64,000 bases of DNA from Cryptococcus deneoformans JEC21 (lineage: Eukaryota; Basidiomycota; Tremellomycetes; Tremellales; Cryptococcaceae). The position numbers and the translations under genes were made by a program. Shown here one piece after another: positions 1-12,642 of this stretch; position 1 is the stretch's first letter; the number at the start of each line of letters is the position of its first letter. The stretch lies in assembly GCF_000091045.1 (NCBI RefSeq), contig NC_006692.1, forward strand, positions 522,221 through 586,220. Direction: 5' to 3'. The notes beneath the pieces were generated by a model. It was not told the origin of the DNA, ran no database searches, and worked only from the letters and a program-made list of their open reading frames with translations.

Positions 1-1740
1 GAAAGAGGCCAAGTTAGTTGAGAGGGTATTGGACGCGCAAAGGCTCAATGACAGATTAGTCGCTCAGTCGAAGTCACCTAGGTTGCCTTACATGGGGCAT
101 CTCATTCTTATTGCCGAAGAGATTGTCAAGTTCTTTGCGCGCTGCCCATCAGATCTTTACGACATCATCAAAAACACGTTCATATCTTCTGAATGGGAAG
201 CTTTCGTGAATACCTCTTTGCGTGAGGCTAAGGATCGCGACGACAAGCCTCTTGCGGGCGGTAAACCCGCTCACCCATCTTCCATCAAGAGCCCTGACGA
301 CTCGGCGAGTGATGAAGATGACGATGATGAACCAGGAGAGGGGTCTATAAGATTTGGGGAGCCGTTGACAAGGACTTCGGCGAAAGATGGATTCGCGTCG
401 AGAGGAGAGTTTGATGCGTATGCGGATCACGATGAGAACGGAGATGGAGACGATGAAGAGGCCATGGATAGAGTAAGCGTCCCATGTGACAGTGATTAAT
501 TCCTCTACTAATGATCCTGCTAGTATTGGAAGAGTTCTGGATTAGGGTTGAGTAGACAAAGAGCTGCCGATTCTTCGGATGATGACGACGATGCCGACTG
601 GTTGCAACCTCCTGCCAATTCATGGGGAGCTAGTGGCGGCGATGAGGACGATTTTGGGGTAAGCTGCTTTGCAATTCACGCCAAGTTATGTACTCATATG
701 CTACACCGCAGGCCTGGGAAACTGGGGAGACAAGACCCGCTTCTGATGAGTTTGAAGACGATGCATGGGGCAACTTTACCTCGGCACCTTCAAATGACAA
801 TGCAGAAAACCCCTTTGGTGATGATAACTTCGCTCCTTCGGTCGTCCGCGTAGAACCACTGCAACAGAAGGGTGACGAACCTCTGACTCCCTTGGATTGG
901 GCCGAGCAGTTTGATCGAGCGTTCAGGGAAGGCGGAGGAGACGATGTACCCGCTCCTGTGTCGGATGATGGTGAGGGTGAACAAGGCGAAGCAGAGGAGG
1001 GTGAGGGTGTCGTGCCCATTGTGATGCCGAGCCTGGAGGACGATGAAGAAGAAGAAGTGTCTGCGGTGATGAGCGGGAGCATGGACCTTTCCATGTCTCC
1101 TGGTACAAATTCATGGACGTTCGAGGGAGATGACGCTGGCGTAGACTTGCCACTCGCAGAATCCTCTTACACCTCACATGCCTCTGGACCAGCACCGCCT
1201 CTCAATGTTTCTGCTTCCCCCGGTGACGAGTCAAGCTCATCAGCATCGATCGACACCTCTTTTACTTCCTCCTCCGATTCAACCATGAGAACTACCTCTG
1301 CTGCTGCAGCTACGCCCATTGTTATTCCCAACCGGCACAACTCCATGTCACATTCTCGACACAACTCCCTTTCTGGGTCATGGGGTCACCGACCTCATCC
1401 TGGCCATCCCATCACTGCGACTTCCCCTTCTGCAAGCTCTGCCTCTTCACGAGCTTCTTCCTCGTCTCCAACTTCACCTAGTAAGGTTCAGCGATGGGGT
1501 GAGGCTTTCTCACCGCCTGATCCGGCTCTTATAGCGGCTGCAACGGAAGAAAGTCCTCTAGGACCTGGTGTGAGCCCTGATACAAGAATTACGAAGGATG
1601 GGATGTTGGAAAGAGAGGTCAACGGTCAGTCAATTACCGTGCCTCAGGATGAGATAGTGGAGGCAATCGAACGGAATGCGGATGATATAGAGGAGTTGGA
1701 GAATCAGGAGGCGCTTAGCCGGTCCATTGGATCAGTATGA
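1..1740 (+). CDS. SAPS-domain protein (Sit4-associated protein, SAP190-like), 5' partial
   Basis: The reading frame is open to the left edge, so the N-terminal part lies outside the window. The first visible exon ends at 472, and its text (GHLILIAEEIVKFF, then TFISSEWEAFV) matches the C-terminal end of the SAPS family. SAPS proteins bind the PP2A-like phosphatase Sit4/PP6 and act in G1 progression and nutrient signalling. I read introns at 473-523 (branch TACTAAT, acceptor CTAG) and 659-711, both preserving frame. The rest is an acidic, Ser/Pro-rich tail with DDDDDAD and EDDEEEEV runs, typical of the disordered end of fungal SAPS proteins. It converges on the ZIP gene to its right with about 230 bp between stop codons. 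The family call is confident; which SAP paralogue it is cannot be told. Confidence 0.82.
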
Positions 1741-1972
1741 CGACGGTATGATGATTAGAGAATAGCATCATGACAGGTGACGTATTTTTAGACGCATGGA
1801 ATCAACTTCGCAGTGTACATCTTATGGCTGATGGGCATACGATTATCAGAGGAAGAAAATCTTTTGGAACAAGAACAGCTCTAATTGACATTCAAAAAAA
1901 TGACACCTCCAAATACCCCAAATTCTTCCCCTTTTTCTTATGAGTTTCTATATCTCGAGGCCCTGATATACT

Positions 1973-3486
1973 TCAAATCCACTTGCCAATGAATGACATG
2001 GCAAACAGACCGAGAAACAGTGATACAAGGGCCACAATGATCTTGCTTGTGGAGGCATCGCGCATCTCGCCGACCACCCATTCACGATAAAGCAATTGAC
2101 AAAGACCACCTATATCATAACGGTGTTATTCAGCTACATCCTCTGCGGAAACGTGGGAGGTTAATCTCACTGTATAGAAGGATACCAGCGGATATTGAAT
2201 CGAGGATACCGGTAGACAGAAGGATCGCTCTACCATTCATGTTGACTGAGGCATGGACTCCGATGCCCTTATCAATATCGTCAGTTCCTCAGTCGGTCTC
2301 TGTAACTCGATGGGCTTACAATGGCAATCCCAACTGATGTTGTCAAAGCATACGCAAGGCACATGGACCATTTTTTGATGGTTGAAGAGATGCCAGATGG
2401 CCAGACGAGCATGGCGATCCTAGCGCCTAGACCAAGACCTTCAAAAAGCTGGTGGAAAACCAGAGCTGCCAACATTCTTAAGCGTTTCCCTTTCCGACCA
2501 GCTGAGGAAAAGGCCTACCAGCAAAAGTGGTGCTAAATCCAGTGCCCATGGCTCCAAGCGACACGCCGATCATAACAGAGTGAAAGATAACACCATATTC
2601 CAAGAGTTGTACATTCCAATGCGCGATCTTAGCAGCACCGTCAAAGTTAGTTATTTCCAAATTGTTGGGACCACAGCAAGCTAGCTCTGTCATTGGGGTT
2701 GATATATCATCTTTTTTCCTCTCCTCCGTGGGGTCGGGCGAAAAGCCAGGAGCAGCGCTGATGTTTCGATCACACTCTCGTAACTTTGAATTCTGACGTG
2801 CGATCTGCAGATTGCAATGAGTGACGGATTATGAAAGCCATTACGTGTTTGACTCACATAGCGAGAGCCGAAAAAGTCGACAAGCCAAACTACTATAACA
2901 GTTGCCATTGCGATCGCGGGGGCAGCAGACTCATACTCCAGATTTCCCACGCATGGGCTGGTACAGTCATCGTCAATGGCTTCACCTTGGCCAGACAAGA
3001 GTACTCGAACGCGTACCTTGTGAGATTGAAGAAGGCATGGATCAATAAATGAACAAAACTAAAACATAGGCGTCAGTGGGTGATCTGATAGAGATATCAG
3101 TGCACTTACGCCAAACTAATAATAATCCCAGATCCGAAGTATTTGAGAACGAAAAAAACCGATCCGAATAACTTGTTTCTGGAGCCGAGTTTGCCCAATA
3201 TGACTGGAAGAAAAACACCTATAGCAGACGCCACCAGCATAACAAAAACGGCAGCGATATGGAGTGAAAGGTTATAGTCTTGAAGCTCTGTTACCCCGCA
3301 GTCTGAGCTACTATGAGCATGAGTATGCCCAGCATGGAGGCCGGTAGCAGCATCATCTGTCTCTACTGCCTCCTCGCTTTCGTGGTCATGATCATGATCA
3401 TGCTCCTCTTCCGTTGCTGTTTGACCGCGAACGAGCCCAACGACTGCGAGGGCAACGCAGTAGACGAGGACTGACCTGCAAGTCAT
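1973..3486 (-). CDS. ZIP-family zinc/iron transporter, His-rich N-terminal copy
   Basis: This is a multi-exon ZIP metal transporter. It starts at ATG 3486 with a signal-like hydrophobic segment. A His/Glu-rich extracytoplasmic stretch (EEHDHDHDH, later HAGHTHAH) follows, then the first membrane helices (LGVFLPVILG-type text). A later helix carries the ZIP signature FHSVMIGVSLG, and the next carries FHQLFEGLGLG, which holds the metal-binding His and Glu residues. The protein ends GKWI at the stop 1973-1975. ZIP proteins import Zn2+ or Fe2+ across the plasma membrane or out of vesicles. A second ZIP gene lies directly upstream on the same strand with the same end (GKW plus one residue), so the two look like an old tandem duplication. 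The exact metal and membrane cannot be read from the sequence. Confidence 0.9.
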
Positions 3487-4888
3487 GATGTTTCTCAATG
3501 GTATTCATCAGGACGAAGATGACCATGTCGATGGGTCTTCTTTAATAAGAATCTCTGGGATCTAGGATCGGATGAAGAGAAGAAAACTTTCGACGGATAC
3601 TGGCAGCCAAGACGGAAGAGTACCGAATATGTATATGGCGCCGAGAAATGCCCAGACGGAGAGAGAGATGGTATGACATATGGAGCGAAGATATACATGA
3701 TGCATTGCTGTGGGCGGTTGCATAAGGCGTTAGTTCTTTACGGTGTTACTGAGTCTTGGTGCAGTGTTACTACCGCCAAGCTTGTTGACTTAAGAAGAGG
3801 ACTTTGCGGTTACGGCCGCTTGGCGAGATAATATAATAAGAAGTTTAGTGATTTAACAGCGAGGTGTGCATTTTTTACATCGACACTACAATTGCGAATG
3901 AATAACGGAGTATCCTAGTACTGGTGGATCGCAATCAGACTATGTCAGATAATAGTAAATAAGTTGCCAACCCCACGAGCTCGGCCCGTTGTCAGCTCGA
4001 AACCATCTTTCTGTTTACCTTCTTCACCCAACCTCAGGTAATTATCATCGGGAGCCATAATCGCAATCACTTGGCGGGCGCAATAAATCCCACCATACCC
4101 GCCGTGCCGTGGCAGAAGGTTGAGTTATTTCAAAGTGGTGCAGGGAGGCTTGTGCGTGCGCCCGTAGAGTAGCCGTTGCTGCTTTCCTCCTATCTCTTTT
4201 GGTACTCGATCTATTCTTCACGATCCTATCCAGAGTAGTCAGTTACCCAGGCACAGACATTAGAGACCCACTAGACACACCGCCTCCAAGATCAACCGAT
4301 ACATCAGCCACTAGATCATCTGCCACCACCGCATCGCAAGCCGTCACACCACTTACTTCGATTCGACGGTAACCGAAACGTACGCTGGATTCGTGCAGTA
4401 CGTATCCCTGGGCACATAGTTGTACCAGAAGCGCTAAGTGTAGACGATGCGATGGCTGAGCTAGGGAGTAAGCTGCTTGGAGCTATGCATTTTATCTACT
4501 CTAAATCGTCCTCCACTCTGTCTTCCTCCTACCCTCGTTCCTCTGTATTCTTACACCATTCGACCTCCAAACAACCTCCACCCTTCCTCCGGTGCCATGA
4601 TGGTCAAGATTGACAATATACAGAGCAGGCCCAACAACGCGTCTCCTATTTCTGTCAAGGTTGTTGATCTCTCCTTAGCTGAGCTGGTCATCGACCCAGT
4701 TTTACTCCGTCTCTTAAGCATCTCCCCAGATACGCCAGACATGCCCGATGATCTAACTAGCGGTTTCATGCGATAGCAATCGAGCCCACGGCCAAGGTCC
4801 GACTGAGATCTGACATCACATGCCTGCTTCGGTCACACGAATGCATTCATGAGATACCGGGGCATGATGCTTCATTTTTACGTATATT
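3487..4888. other. Intergenic: promoter of the first ZIP gene and 3' flank of the second
   Basis: About 1.4 kb separates the two ZIP genes. It should hold the upstream region of the His-rich ZIP gene. I looked for the yeast Zap1 element (ACCTTNAAGGT) and saw no full match. A CT-rich stretch followed by a 59-codon plus-strand ORF (4597-4776) is listed separately. Nothing else is recognised. Confidence 0.5.
4597..4776 (+). CDS. Possible small ORF, 59 aa, unrecognised
   Basis: An ATG-started ORF (MMVKIDNIQ ... GFMR) follows a pyrimidine-rich leader that resembles fungal 5' UTRs in the window. The protein matches no family I know. The stretch could be a real short gene, the remnant of a longer one, or chance. 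Codon use is unremarkable. It lies between two minus-strand ZIP genes, so a transcript here would be antisense to the flank of one and upstream of the other. Confidence 0.2.
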   Translation: MMVKIDNIQSRPNNASPISVKVVDLSLAELVIDPVLLRLLSISPDTPDMPDDLTSGFMR

Positions 4889-6379
4889 TCATGTCCATTT
4901 ACCAATCAGGGACATTCCAAACAACCCGGAGACCAAAGCGATAAGTGCCACCGCCACTCTCATGTTAGAAGCGTTGCGCATATCGCCTACTACCCATTCG
5001 GAATAGAGAAGCTGACAAAGGCCGCCTAATTATAACATTAGTGACAAATCCAATAGAATTCCGATAGTAGACGGCTCACTGTAGAGCAAAATCCCAGCGG
5101 ATACAGAATTGAGAACGCCGATTGCCAGAAGTTCAGCCTCTCCATTCTCATTGAACGATTGATGAACTCCAATTCCCTATGAACGTGAAATACGTCAGCA
5201 CGCCATCGGAAAGAAAAAAGGTTACCAACGATAGCAATCCCAACAGGAGTGGTCAGAGTATATGCTAGACATAGCAAATGTTTTTTGACGGACGATGTTA
5301 TCCCCGAGGGCCAGATGAGCAGACTAATCCGAGCACCGAGACCCAGACCTTCGAATAGCTGATGAAAGATCAGAGCTGTTATGTGGGTGTAAAGTGAGTG
5401 AAGATGCCTATGACATATAGTAATATCTCCCGTTCACTGACCTGCAAAAGTAGCGCTGAACCCGTCTGTTTGGGCGCCGAGAGAAACTCCGCTGCTCTGA
5501 TATTTAGTTAAAAGCTTTCGTAAACTCTTTTGCAGCTCAAACTCACATCATAATCGAATGGAACACGATACCTCCTTCAAGTAATTGCACGTCCCAATGT
5601 GCCCTCCGGTTTGCTCTATCAGATGTTTCGGCAACGGATTTCAGACCAGAATCGCAACATAAGTCGGCGACGGGCGATTTCGTGTCCGGAGAGCTGGGTT
5701 CGCATGGCTCACACGATTGGTGGGCATCCAAGGACGACAAAGCTTTTCTGTTTGCTAACTATCTGTAAATCAACAATGGGATCCATAACATGTTGGATAG
5801 CCTTACCCGGCGGGACCCGAAAAAGTCGATAAGCCAGATGACAAACATTGAACCCATTGCGATAGCTGGCGCGGTGGGCTCATATGCAAGCTCCCCAATG
5901 CATTCACTGCCCATGGTTAGATCAGTCACGTTCACCTGGAGAACATCCATGCTCACTTGGAAAATGTTTTGAAAGATTCCTGTAACAGATGGCAAAACCT
6001 ATATACTGGATCATCAGATCGTCTGGTTACCCTCCTCGACAACCAAATCATCGCTGATACTGACTCACGCTAGACTAATGATAATTCCAGTCCCAAAGTA
6101 TTTTAAAACAAAAAAAGTATTCCCAAACCAAACACTGCGAGACCCCTTTTCTCCAAGGATCACGGGTAAGAAGACTCCCAGACCCGACGCAACCAGTAAG
6201 ACGAAAACACTGGCGATGTGTAAACCCAAGTCGTAATGGCCTGCGACATCTCCAGATGCGCACGACGAGTCGGCACTATCAGCGATCGCATCGATGGAAT
6301 CAGCTCGAGCGATCGCAAGCCAAGCGAGGGCTATAAGGATGTGTTGAAGAGCTCCTTTTTCTAAGAGTGAGAACGTCAT
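4889..6379 (-). CDS. ZIP-family zinc/iron transporter, second tandem copy
   Basis: Start ATG is at 6379 (MTFSLLEKG), followed by a hydrophobic signal-like segment and a short extracytoplasmic part that has none of the His-rich repeats seen in the neighbouring copy. The first helices (LHIASVFVLLVASGLGVFLP) and the loop-helix APAIAM..VIWLIDFFGSRR align closely with the other copy. The signature helix reads FHSIMM (split by an intron), and the next keeps FHQLFEGLGLGARI. The C-terminus is LIGKWT. Length and exon pattern are similar to the first copy. The metal-binding residues of the family are kept, so it is probably active. A TATA box lies about 60 bp upstream. Confidence 0.9.
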
Positions 6380-7450
6380 CGGATGTTGCTGATTTTGTTG
6401 AAGCTCTCACTTCTTGACAGGTTCTTCGACTCTAGCTCTTATATAATACCTTTTTTCGACCGTACAAGCGGCGGCCGATACCACTTGCCCTTAAGGATAA
6501 AGAGTGAGGACTTGGTGATGATACAAGATGTGATTCTGCCCCCCGCCCCCCTCCCCCACCGCGCTTTGCCCAAAAAAGGGCCTGCGGCTGGCGATATTCC
6601 GCTTAAAAGGGCTTGGCTGACAGCCGTTTTTGGACCGCTTTTCAGAAACTCGTCATACAAAATTGGTTCCGTCGCAACGAATCTTGACGAGATTCATCCT
6701 CCACGTTTGACTCGCGGATTTCGTAAAAATGGCATGACCGGCGCGCGGCAGCTTCCCGCTTTTTCCTTCCGAGTTTCAAAAATATCTCGTCGTCTTTTTC
6801 CTAACGAGAAAAACCATGACATGCAAGTTGTATTTGCATGGCCTGCACGTGGATTTTCCTGAGATCATAACTTGCCTTTCCCCGAGTTTCGGCCCACAAA
6901 ACGAGTTTTTGCTGTGTTGGCCGGCAGCCCTCAAACCGCGTTTTTATCAAAACTCCCAACGCAAATTCCGTCATAAAACAGCCCGAAACGCAGGAAAAGT
7001 TGCCGGTCAAGCCCTTACGCGTTTTCTTCGGGTATCGCGCAGCGCACTTCCATTTCAGTCCGTCGGTCATTTCATTCACTTTACGGTCACGTATGTCTGA
7101 TCCTTCATTGGCTTTTATACATGACACTATCCTTCTGCATGACTCTTCACCAGAGCCGTCCCAAGCACAGACACAATGGGATAAATTGATATTTGATGAT
7201 GCAGACAAAAAAGGCCGTTGCAATAGAATGCACGAAAAGGAACAACAACAAAAAAACAGGGATAGGATCACATCGAGCAATGTACAGCTTATGGGTTATA
7301 GAAGAAAGAGGATATATTGTTACTAACGGGCCTATGATTATATTATGGAAACAAAGAAGAATCACAAGGCCGAGGGAAAACTAGGCAAAACTCCGATACA
7401 CTATTAATTTTCGATAACCGCTTTACGCTTCTGCGAGCGAACATAGATTT
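6380..7450. promoter_or_regulatory. Upstream region of the second ZIP gene
   Basis: About 1.07 kb lies between the ZIP start and the stop of the next minus-strand gene. It contains a palindromic TTATATAA at 6439-6446, and C-runs of 6, 6 and 5 at 6539-6557 (G-rich on the sense strand of ZIP). It also has a 7-bp inverted repeat CATGCAA/TTGCATG at 6820-6840, CACGTG at 6846-6851, and two copies of CCGAGTTTC at 6769 and 6882. The ORFs of up to about 160 codons here look like chance on both strands. Confidence 0.5.
6439..6446 (-). promoter_or_regulatory. TATA box of the second ZIP gene
   Basis: TTATATAA sits 60-67 bp upstream of the ATG at 6379, a sensible core-promoter distance. The site is palindromic, so orientation is taken from the gene. 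Confidence 0.5.
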
Positions 7451-9370
7451 TTAGATCGCCAATCCAACCTCATCCCCCTCAACTCCCAAACCAAGACCTA
7501 GACCAAACCCTAAACTCGCGTCTTCTTTCAAGAAATGTCCTCCGAAGATAAGTTCCTTTTTGACATCTCCGCCTTCCCCAATTTTGATGCCCATTTTCTC
7601 CTGTACAATGACCGGCGTCACACTGATTATGCTGGCTGTGCAAAGCTCTTCATCGCTGATCTCACTTCCACTAAAGGAGTCGCGATAGCTTTGGATGGGC
7701 CTGCCACCGTTCATATAGCTCAACTCAGACTCAGAAGCCGAGGCAGGGAAATTCGAGAAACCGGCCGTTGGCGTAGGATGAGACGCATGACGAGACTCGC
7801 TTGACACACTAGATTGGGAGGAAGATGGGGAGACTGTAAAGATACCGCTAGGAGAAGAGTTGGGATGAACACGTGCGTTTGGAAAATAAGCGTTACGACG
7901 GCTGGCAAGAGGTGCAGATTGGAGTTCTTGCGGTGCGACATGGCCATACTTGCTGCTTGATAGGTCAAGCTTGGGCGGAGTTCGCCGTGCGATACGAGAA
8001 TGGGGTGTGTTGTTGCAGGTCGAGATAGAAAGAGGAGCGGTTCGATGACCAACGCCTACCATCATATCGTCGAATCCTGCGCAAGCCTCGCCTCCAAACT
8101 CGAAATTCCTATCTTGAAGAGTATGTATGGCAGTGGACGCCATGCTGCGTTCAGACAGAGACGCCAACATGGAGCCTAGTGCCTCCTCTACGTCCGGAAA
8201 AGACGCAAGAGATGAACTAGAGGATGATTGAGGAAGGGGAGGAGAGGCGGAAGTGTTGTGGGAATCGAGGGAAGGAAGTGAGCAGAAGGTCTGATCGGGG
8301 GGTGAAGGCGGAAGAGGCTGCGTTGGAGGGTGGTCATGCAAAAAGGGAGAAGGCGGTTCATCGGCCGACCCATGTTGCCCAGGTTCTTCAGTAAGAATAG
8401 ACGAGTTCTGAATTGCTGTAATCAGATCTTTTGAGATGGAGAAATCCATCAGCGATTCCAATGGAGTGAAATTGAAGTCCAGGTCAATGGTCGGCACACT
8501 TTCTCTTTCCCAAATGGTTTGCTCCGCTAGCTCATCATTCAAAGAGATATCCACCATTTCTCTTTCTATCTCCCGTATACTTTGCTCTATGGGAGCAGCC
8601 GCTTCCAAAGCCTTGACTTCTGTTTTTGCAGGGAAACCGTCGCCTTGGTCCTGGGGAGTCGCCGGAATTATATTCAACATCGGCACATCTGCATCTGGCC
8701 CATCTTCCACGTCATGGTCTGGGGATCCACCCTCATCCAGCATGGGTAATCTTTCGTTAAACGGACGGAATTCTAATTGGGCGCCGTGTTCGCTCGTAGG
8801 TCGGTAAGGTGAAGGAGGTGTGGTGATCACATGACTTGCAGGGGAGAAACGAGCAGGAGGGGTGCAAACCGCGACATCTGTTGCAGGTGCTGATGATGGC
8901 GGGGAGGACATGACAATATGACAGGGAGCGCTTGGACGGCGATGCTGGCCGTTGTTGCTGGCTCGTACCCTCGCTCCGAAAGATGAAGTGCTGGGCGATG
9001 TGGGTCTAGAAGACCGTCGCGAAGAAAGGGCGCGTACACGAGAGATAGAATCTGCCCCGGGACTGTACGATCCTTGAGATCCAGGAGACGCTGGCAACTG
9101 AGGTCCATCGTGTGATGATACGATAACCAGAGGAGCTGGCCGCACGCGACGCGTCTCGTCATTTTCGTTATGACTGTGGGGCAGATGAGGAGGTCGCTGG
9201 GTATTGGGACTTGAAACATCGCCAAGATATTGCTTGGTATCACCTGCAAAGCGAAGGTTGCTAGCCTCCTGGCTTTCAACAGTCCTCTTCAGGATAGGTT
9301 TCGGAGGTTCGGCAGATGCGGGAGGGAGATAGTTGGGTAAAGGCGTGGCCGTCTTCTTGCGCCAGAACAT
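7451..9370 (-). CDS. Hypothetical low-complexity protein, 639 aa, single exon
   Basis: One uninterrupted ORF starts at ATG 9370 with the basic N-terminus MFWRKKT. It is mostly Ser/Pro-rich and probably disordered, with acidic patches. A more ordered-looking central piece (SLNDELAEQTIWERE ... FNFTPLESLMDF) could be a short conserved motif. The C-terminus has a Gly/Leu repeat (FGLGLGLGV). No domain is recognised. It has no introns, in contrast to most neighbours. The long bias-rich frame and clean start and stop make it a convincing gene, but the function is unknown. It could be a phospho-regulated scaffold, which is only a guess from composition. Confidence 0.75.
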   Translation of the reverse strand: MFWRKKTATPLPNYLPPASAEPPKPILKRTVESQEASNLRFAGDTKQYLGDVSSPNTQRPPHLPHSHNENDETRRVRPAPLVIVSSHDGPQLPASPGSQGSYSPGADSISRVRALSSRRSSRPTSPSTSSFGARVRASNNGQHRRPSAPCHIVMSSPPSSAPATDVAVCTPPARFSPASHVITTPPSPYRPTSEHGAQLEFRPFNERLPMLDEGGSPDHDVEDGPDADVPMLNIIPATPQDQGDGFPAKTEVKALEAAAPIEQSIREIEREMVDISLNDELAEQTIWERESVPTIDLDFNFTPLESLMDFSISKDLITAIQNSSILTEEPGQHGSADEPPSPFLHDHPPTQPLPPSPPDQTFCSLPSLDSHNTSASPPLPQSSSSSSLASFPDVEEALGSMLASLSERSMASTAIHTLQDRNFEFGGEACAGFDDMMVGVGHRTAPLSISTCNNTPHSRIARRTPPKLDLSSSKYGHVAPQELQSAPLASRRNAYFPNARVHPNSSPSGIFTVSPSSSQSSVSSESRHASHPTPTAGFSNFPASASESELSYMNGGRPIQSYRDSFSGSEISDEELCTASIISVTPVIVQEKMGIKIGEGGDVKKELIFGGHFLKEDASLGFGLGLGLGVEGDEVGLAI

Positions 9371-10228
9371 GATTTAAGCCAAAAAGCAGTTCTGTATATG
9401 GCAGGCAAGCAATAGTGACTCAATTTCCAAGAGCGGGAAAGGCAGGTAAGTGCGTCGAGCACGTTAGATCGAGAAGCAAGAAGTAAAGAGCGTAGGGCGT
9501 CGCGTCTGTGGGAAGTTAGAAGATGATTGTGGAGTGGTAGATGGGTTACTCACGTCAAGGAAACCAGCCTCGTCACTGCTAGAGTGTGCGCGAAACGTAG
9601 GGAAAGAAATCGGACTGGATGGGGGAAAAGAAGATGGTGTGTGAGACGAAAATGGGAGTTGAAGAAAGAGGACAAGACGACCGCGTGTGGAGATGGAATC
9701 CTCATTCCCTCCTTTGGGCCGACAAACATCAAACCCAGAACCCAGAACGGGGAATCTAGGACCGAGAAATTGTATCCGGCTTTCAGGGCCGTGGATCCGC
9801 CGGATAAGCCATCGCAAATCCGGGACATCAGGGACAACCCCGCGTCAGGGGCCAAGAAACGCGTCGGATTGAGGTACGGACCGTGGAGAAAGTTTATTAA
9901 CTAACTTAAGTGAATTGTGGACGGGATAGGAGGAGCGAAGTGAACAGTAAAAAGTGAATTGCAAGTGCGTTGAGGATTGAATATGGCACTTTACACATGC
10001 TGACAATGTGAATAATTGTGTAATAATATTTTGATTGCGGCTGAACCCTGCATAATGATGTACACTTCACGTGCCCCAGATGTATATATACGACGAGGTG
10101 TGACTTGTTAACAAATAAACAAGGGCCGGCAAGGGGCATAGCATGTCCATTTTCTGCTATCCTTCCATAACTCGCAGCTTTTACCCCTCGCTTCATGACA
10201 GATAGGCAGCCAACGATGGTCATTAGCT
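9371..10228. other. Intergenic: promoter/5' region of the 639-aa orphan and 3' flank of NPY1
   Basis: About 860 bp. Short ORFs overlap on both strands around 9460-9900, but none shows domain text or a good start. One ACGCGT occurs at 9859-9864. I see no RNA gene. Confidence 0.45.
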
Positions 10229-12154
<1,926 letters not shown>

Positions 12155-12642
12155 ACAACGCCTTCCCCGATAATAACTGGAAAGGAATAACTGAGCGAAC
12201 GACAGAAGTATGCAGTAGAATGTGTAAGGTTGCGCCAGAATTAGAACAGTCAACAACGAACAGGGCGTCGTCGATTCGTCATCCGGTCATCCGAACCGGA
12301 GAAGACATTATTACATTATTTGCAAGTCGGCTAAGTCCGCTTCATTCGAGGTGGGTGGGAAGGGAAGCCCCTCTGATATTAATGATAATCTTTTCTGGCA
12401 ACAAGATGCTGCCGAGGCGTTAATTCCCAGCCATGCTGACAGGTGGATTGTGTAGTAACAGCATATTTTGTTCTTAGGTTGCAGAACCGGCGAACCCCTA
12501 ATCTTCAATAATACGAAATCGGTAGATGCATATACATATATAAGGTGATAGTGTTGTAATAGTGCTTTTCTAAACAGATAAATAAGAGCTCATACTACAA
12601 ATAGAAGTCAGTTGTCATGCGCGTATCATGATTGACGGGTAC
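12155..12642. other. Intergenic: NPY1 upstream region and NFU1 3' flank
   Basis: About 490 bp. AT-rich near 12520-12600, which probably includes the NFU1 3' end. No gene or clear site is seen. Confidence 0.4.

Noticed and set aside
3487..4888. Zap1-type zinc-response element in the ZIP promoter
   Set aside because: Only partial halves were seen; no ACCTTNAAGGT match was found by eye.
6801..7280. 159-codon minus-strand ORF in the ZIP upstream region
   Set aside because: Composition is Cys/Phe-rich without family resemblance, and it begins in promoter-like sequence.
9527..9904. 125-codon plus-strand ORF before the 639-aa orphan
   Set aside because: It overlaps the likely promoter and leader, is rich in chance Arg/Trp codons and shows no domain.
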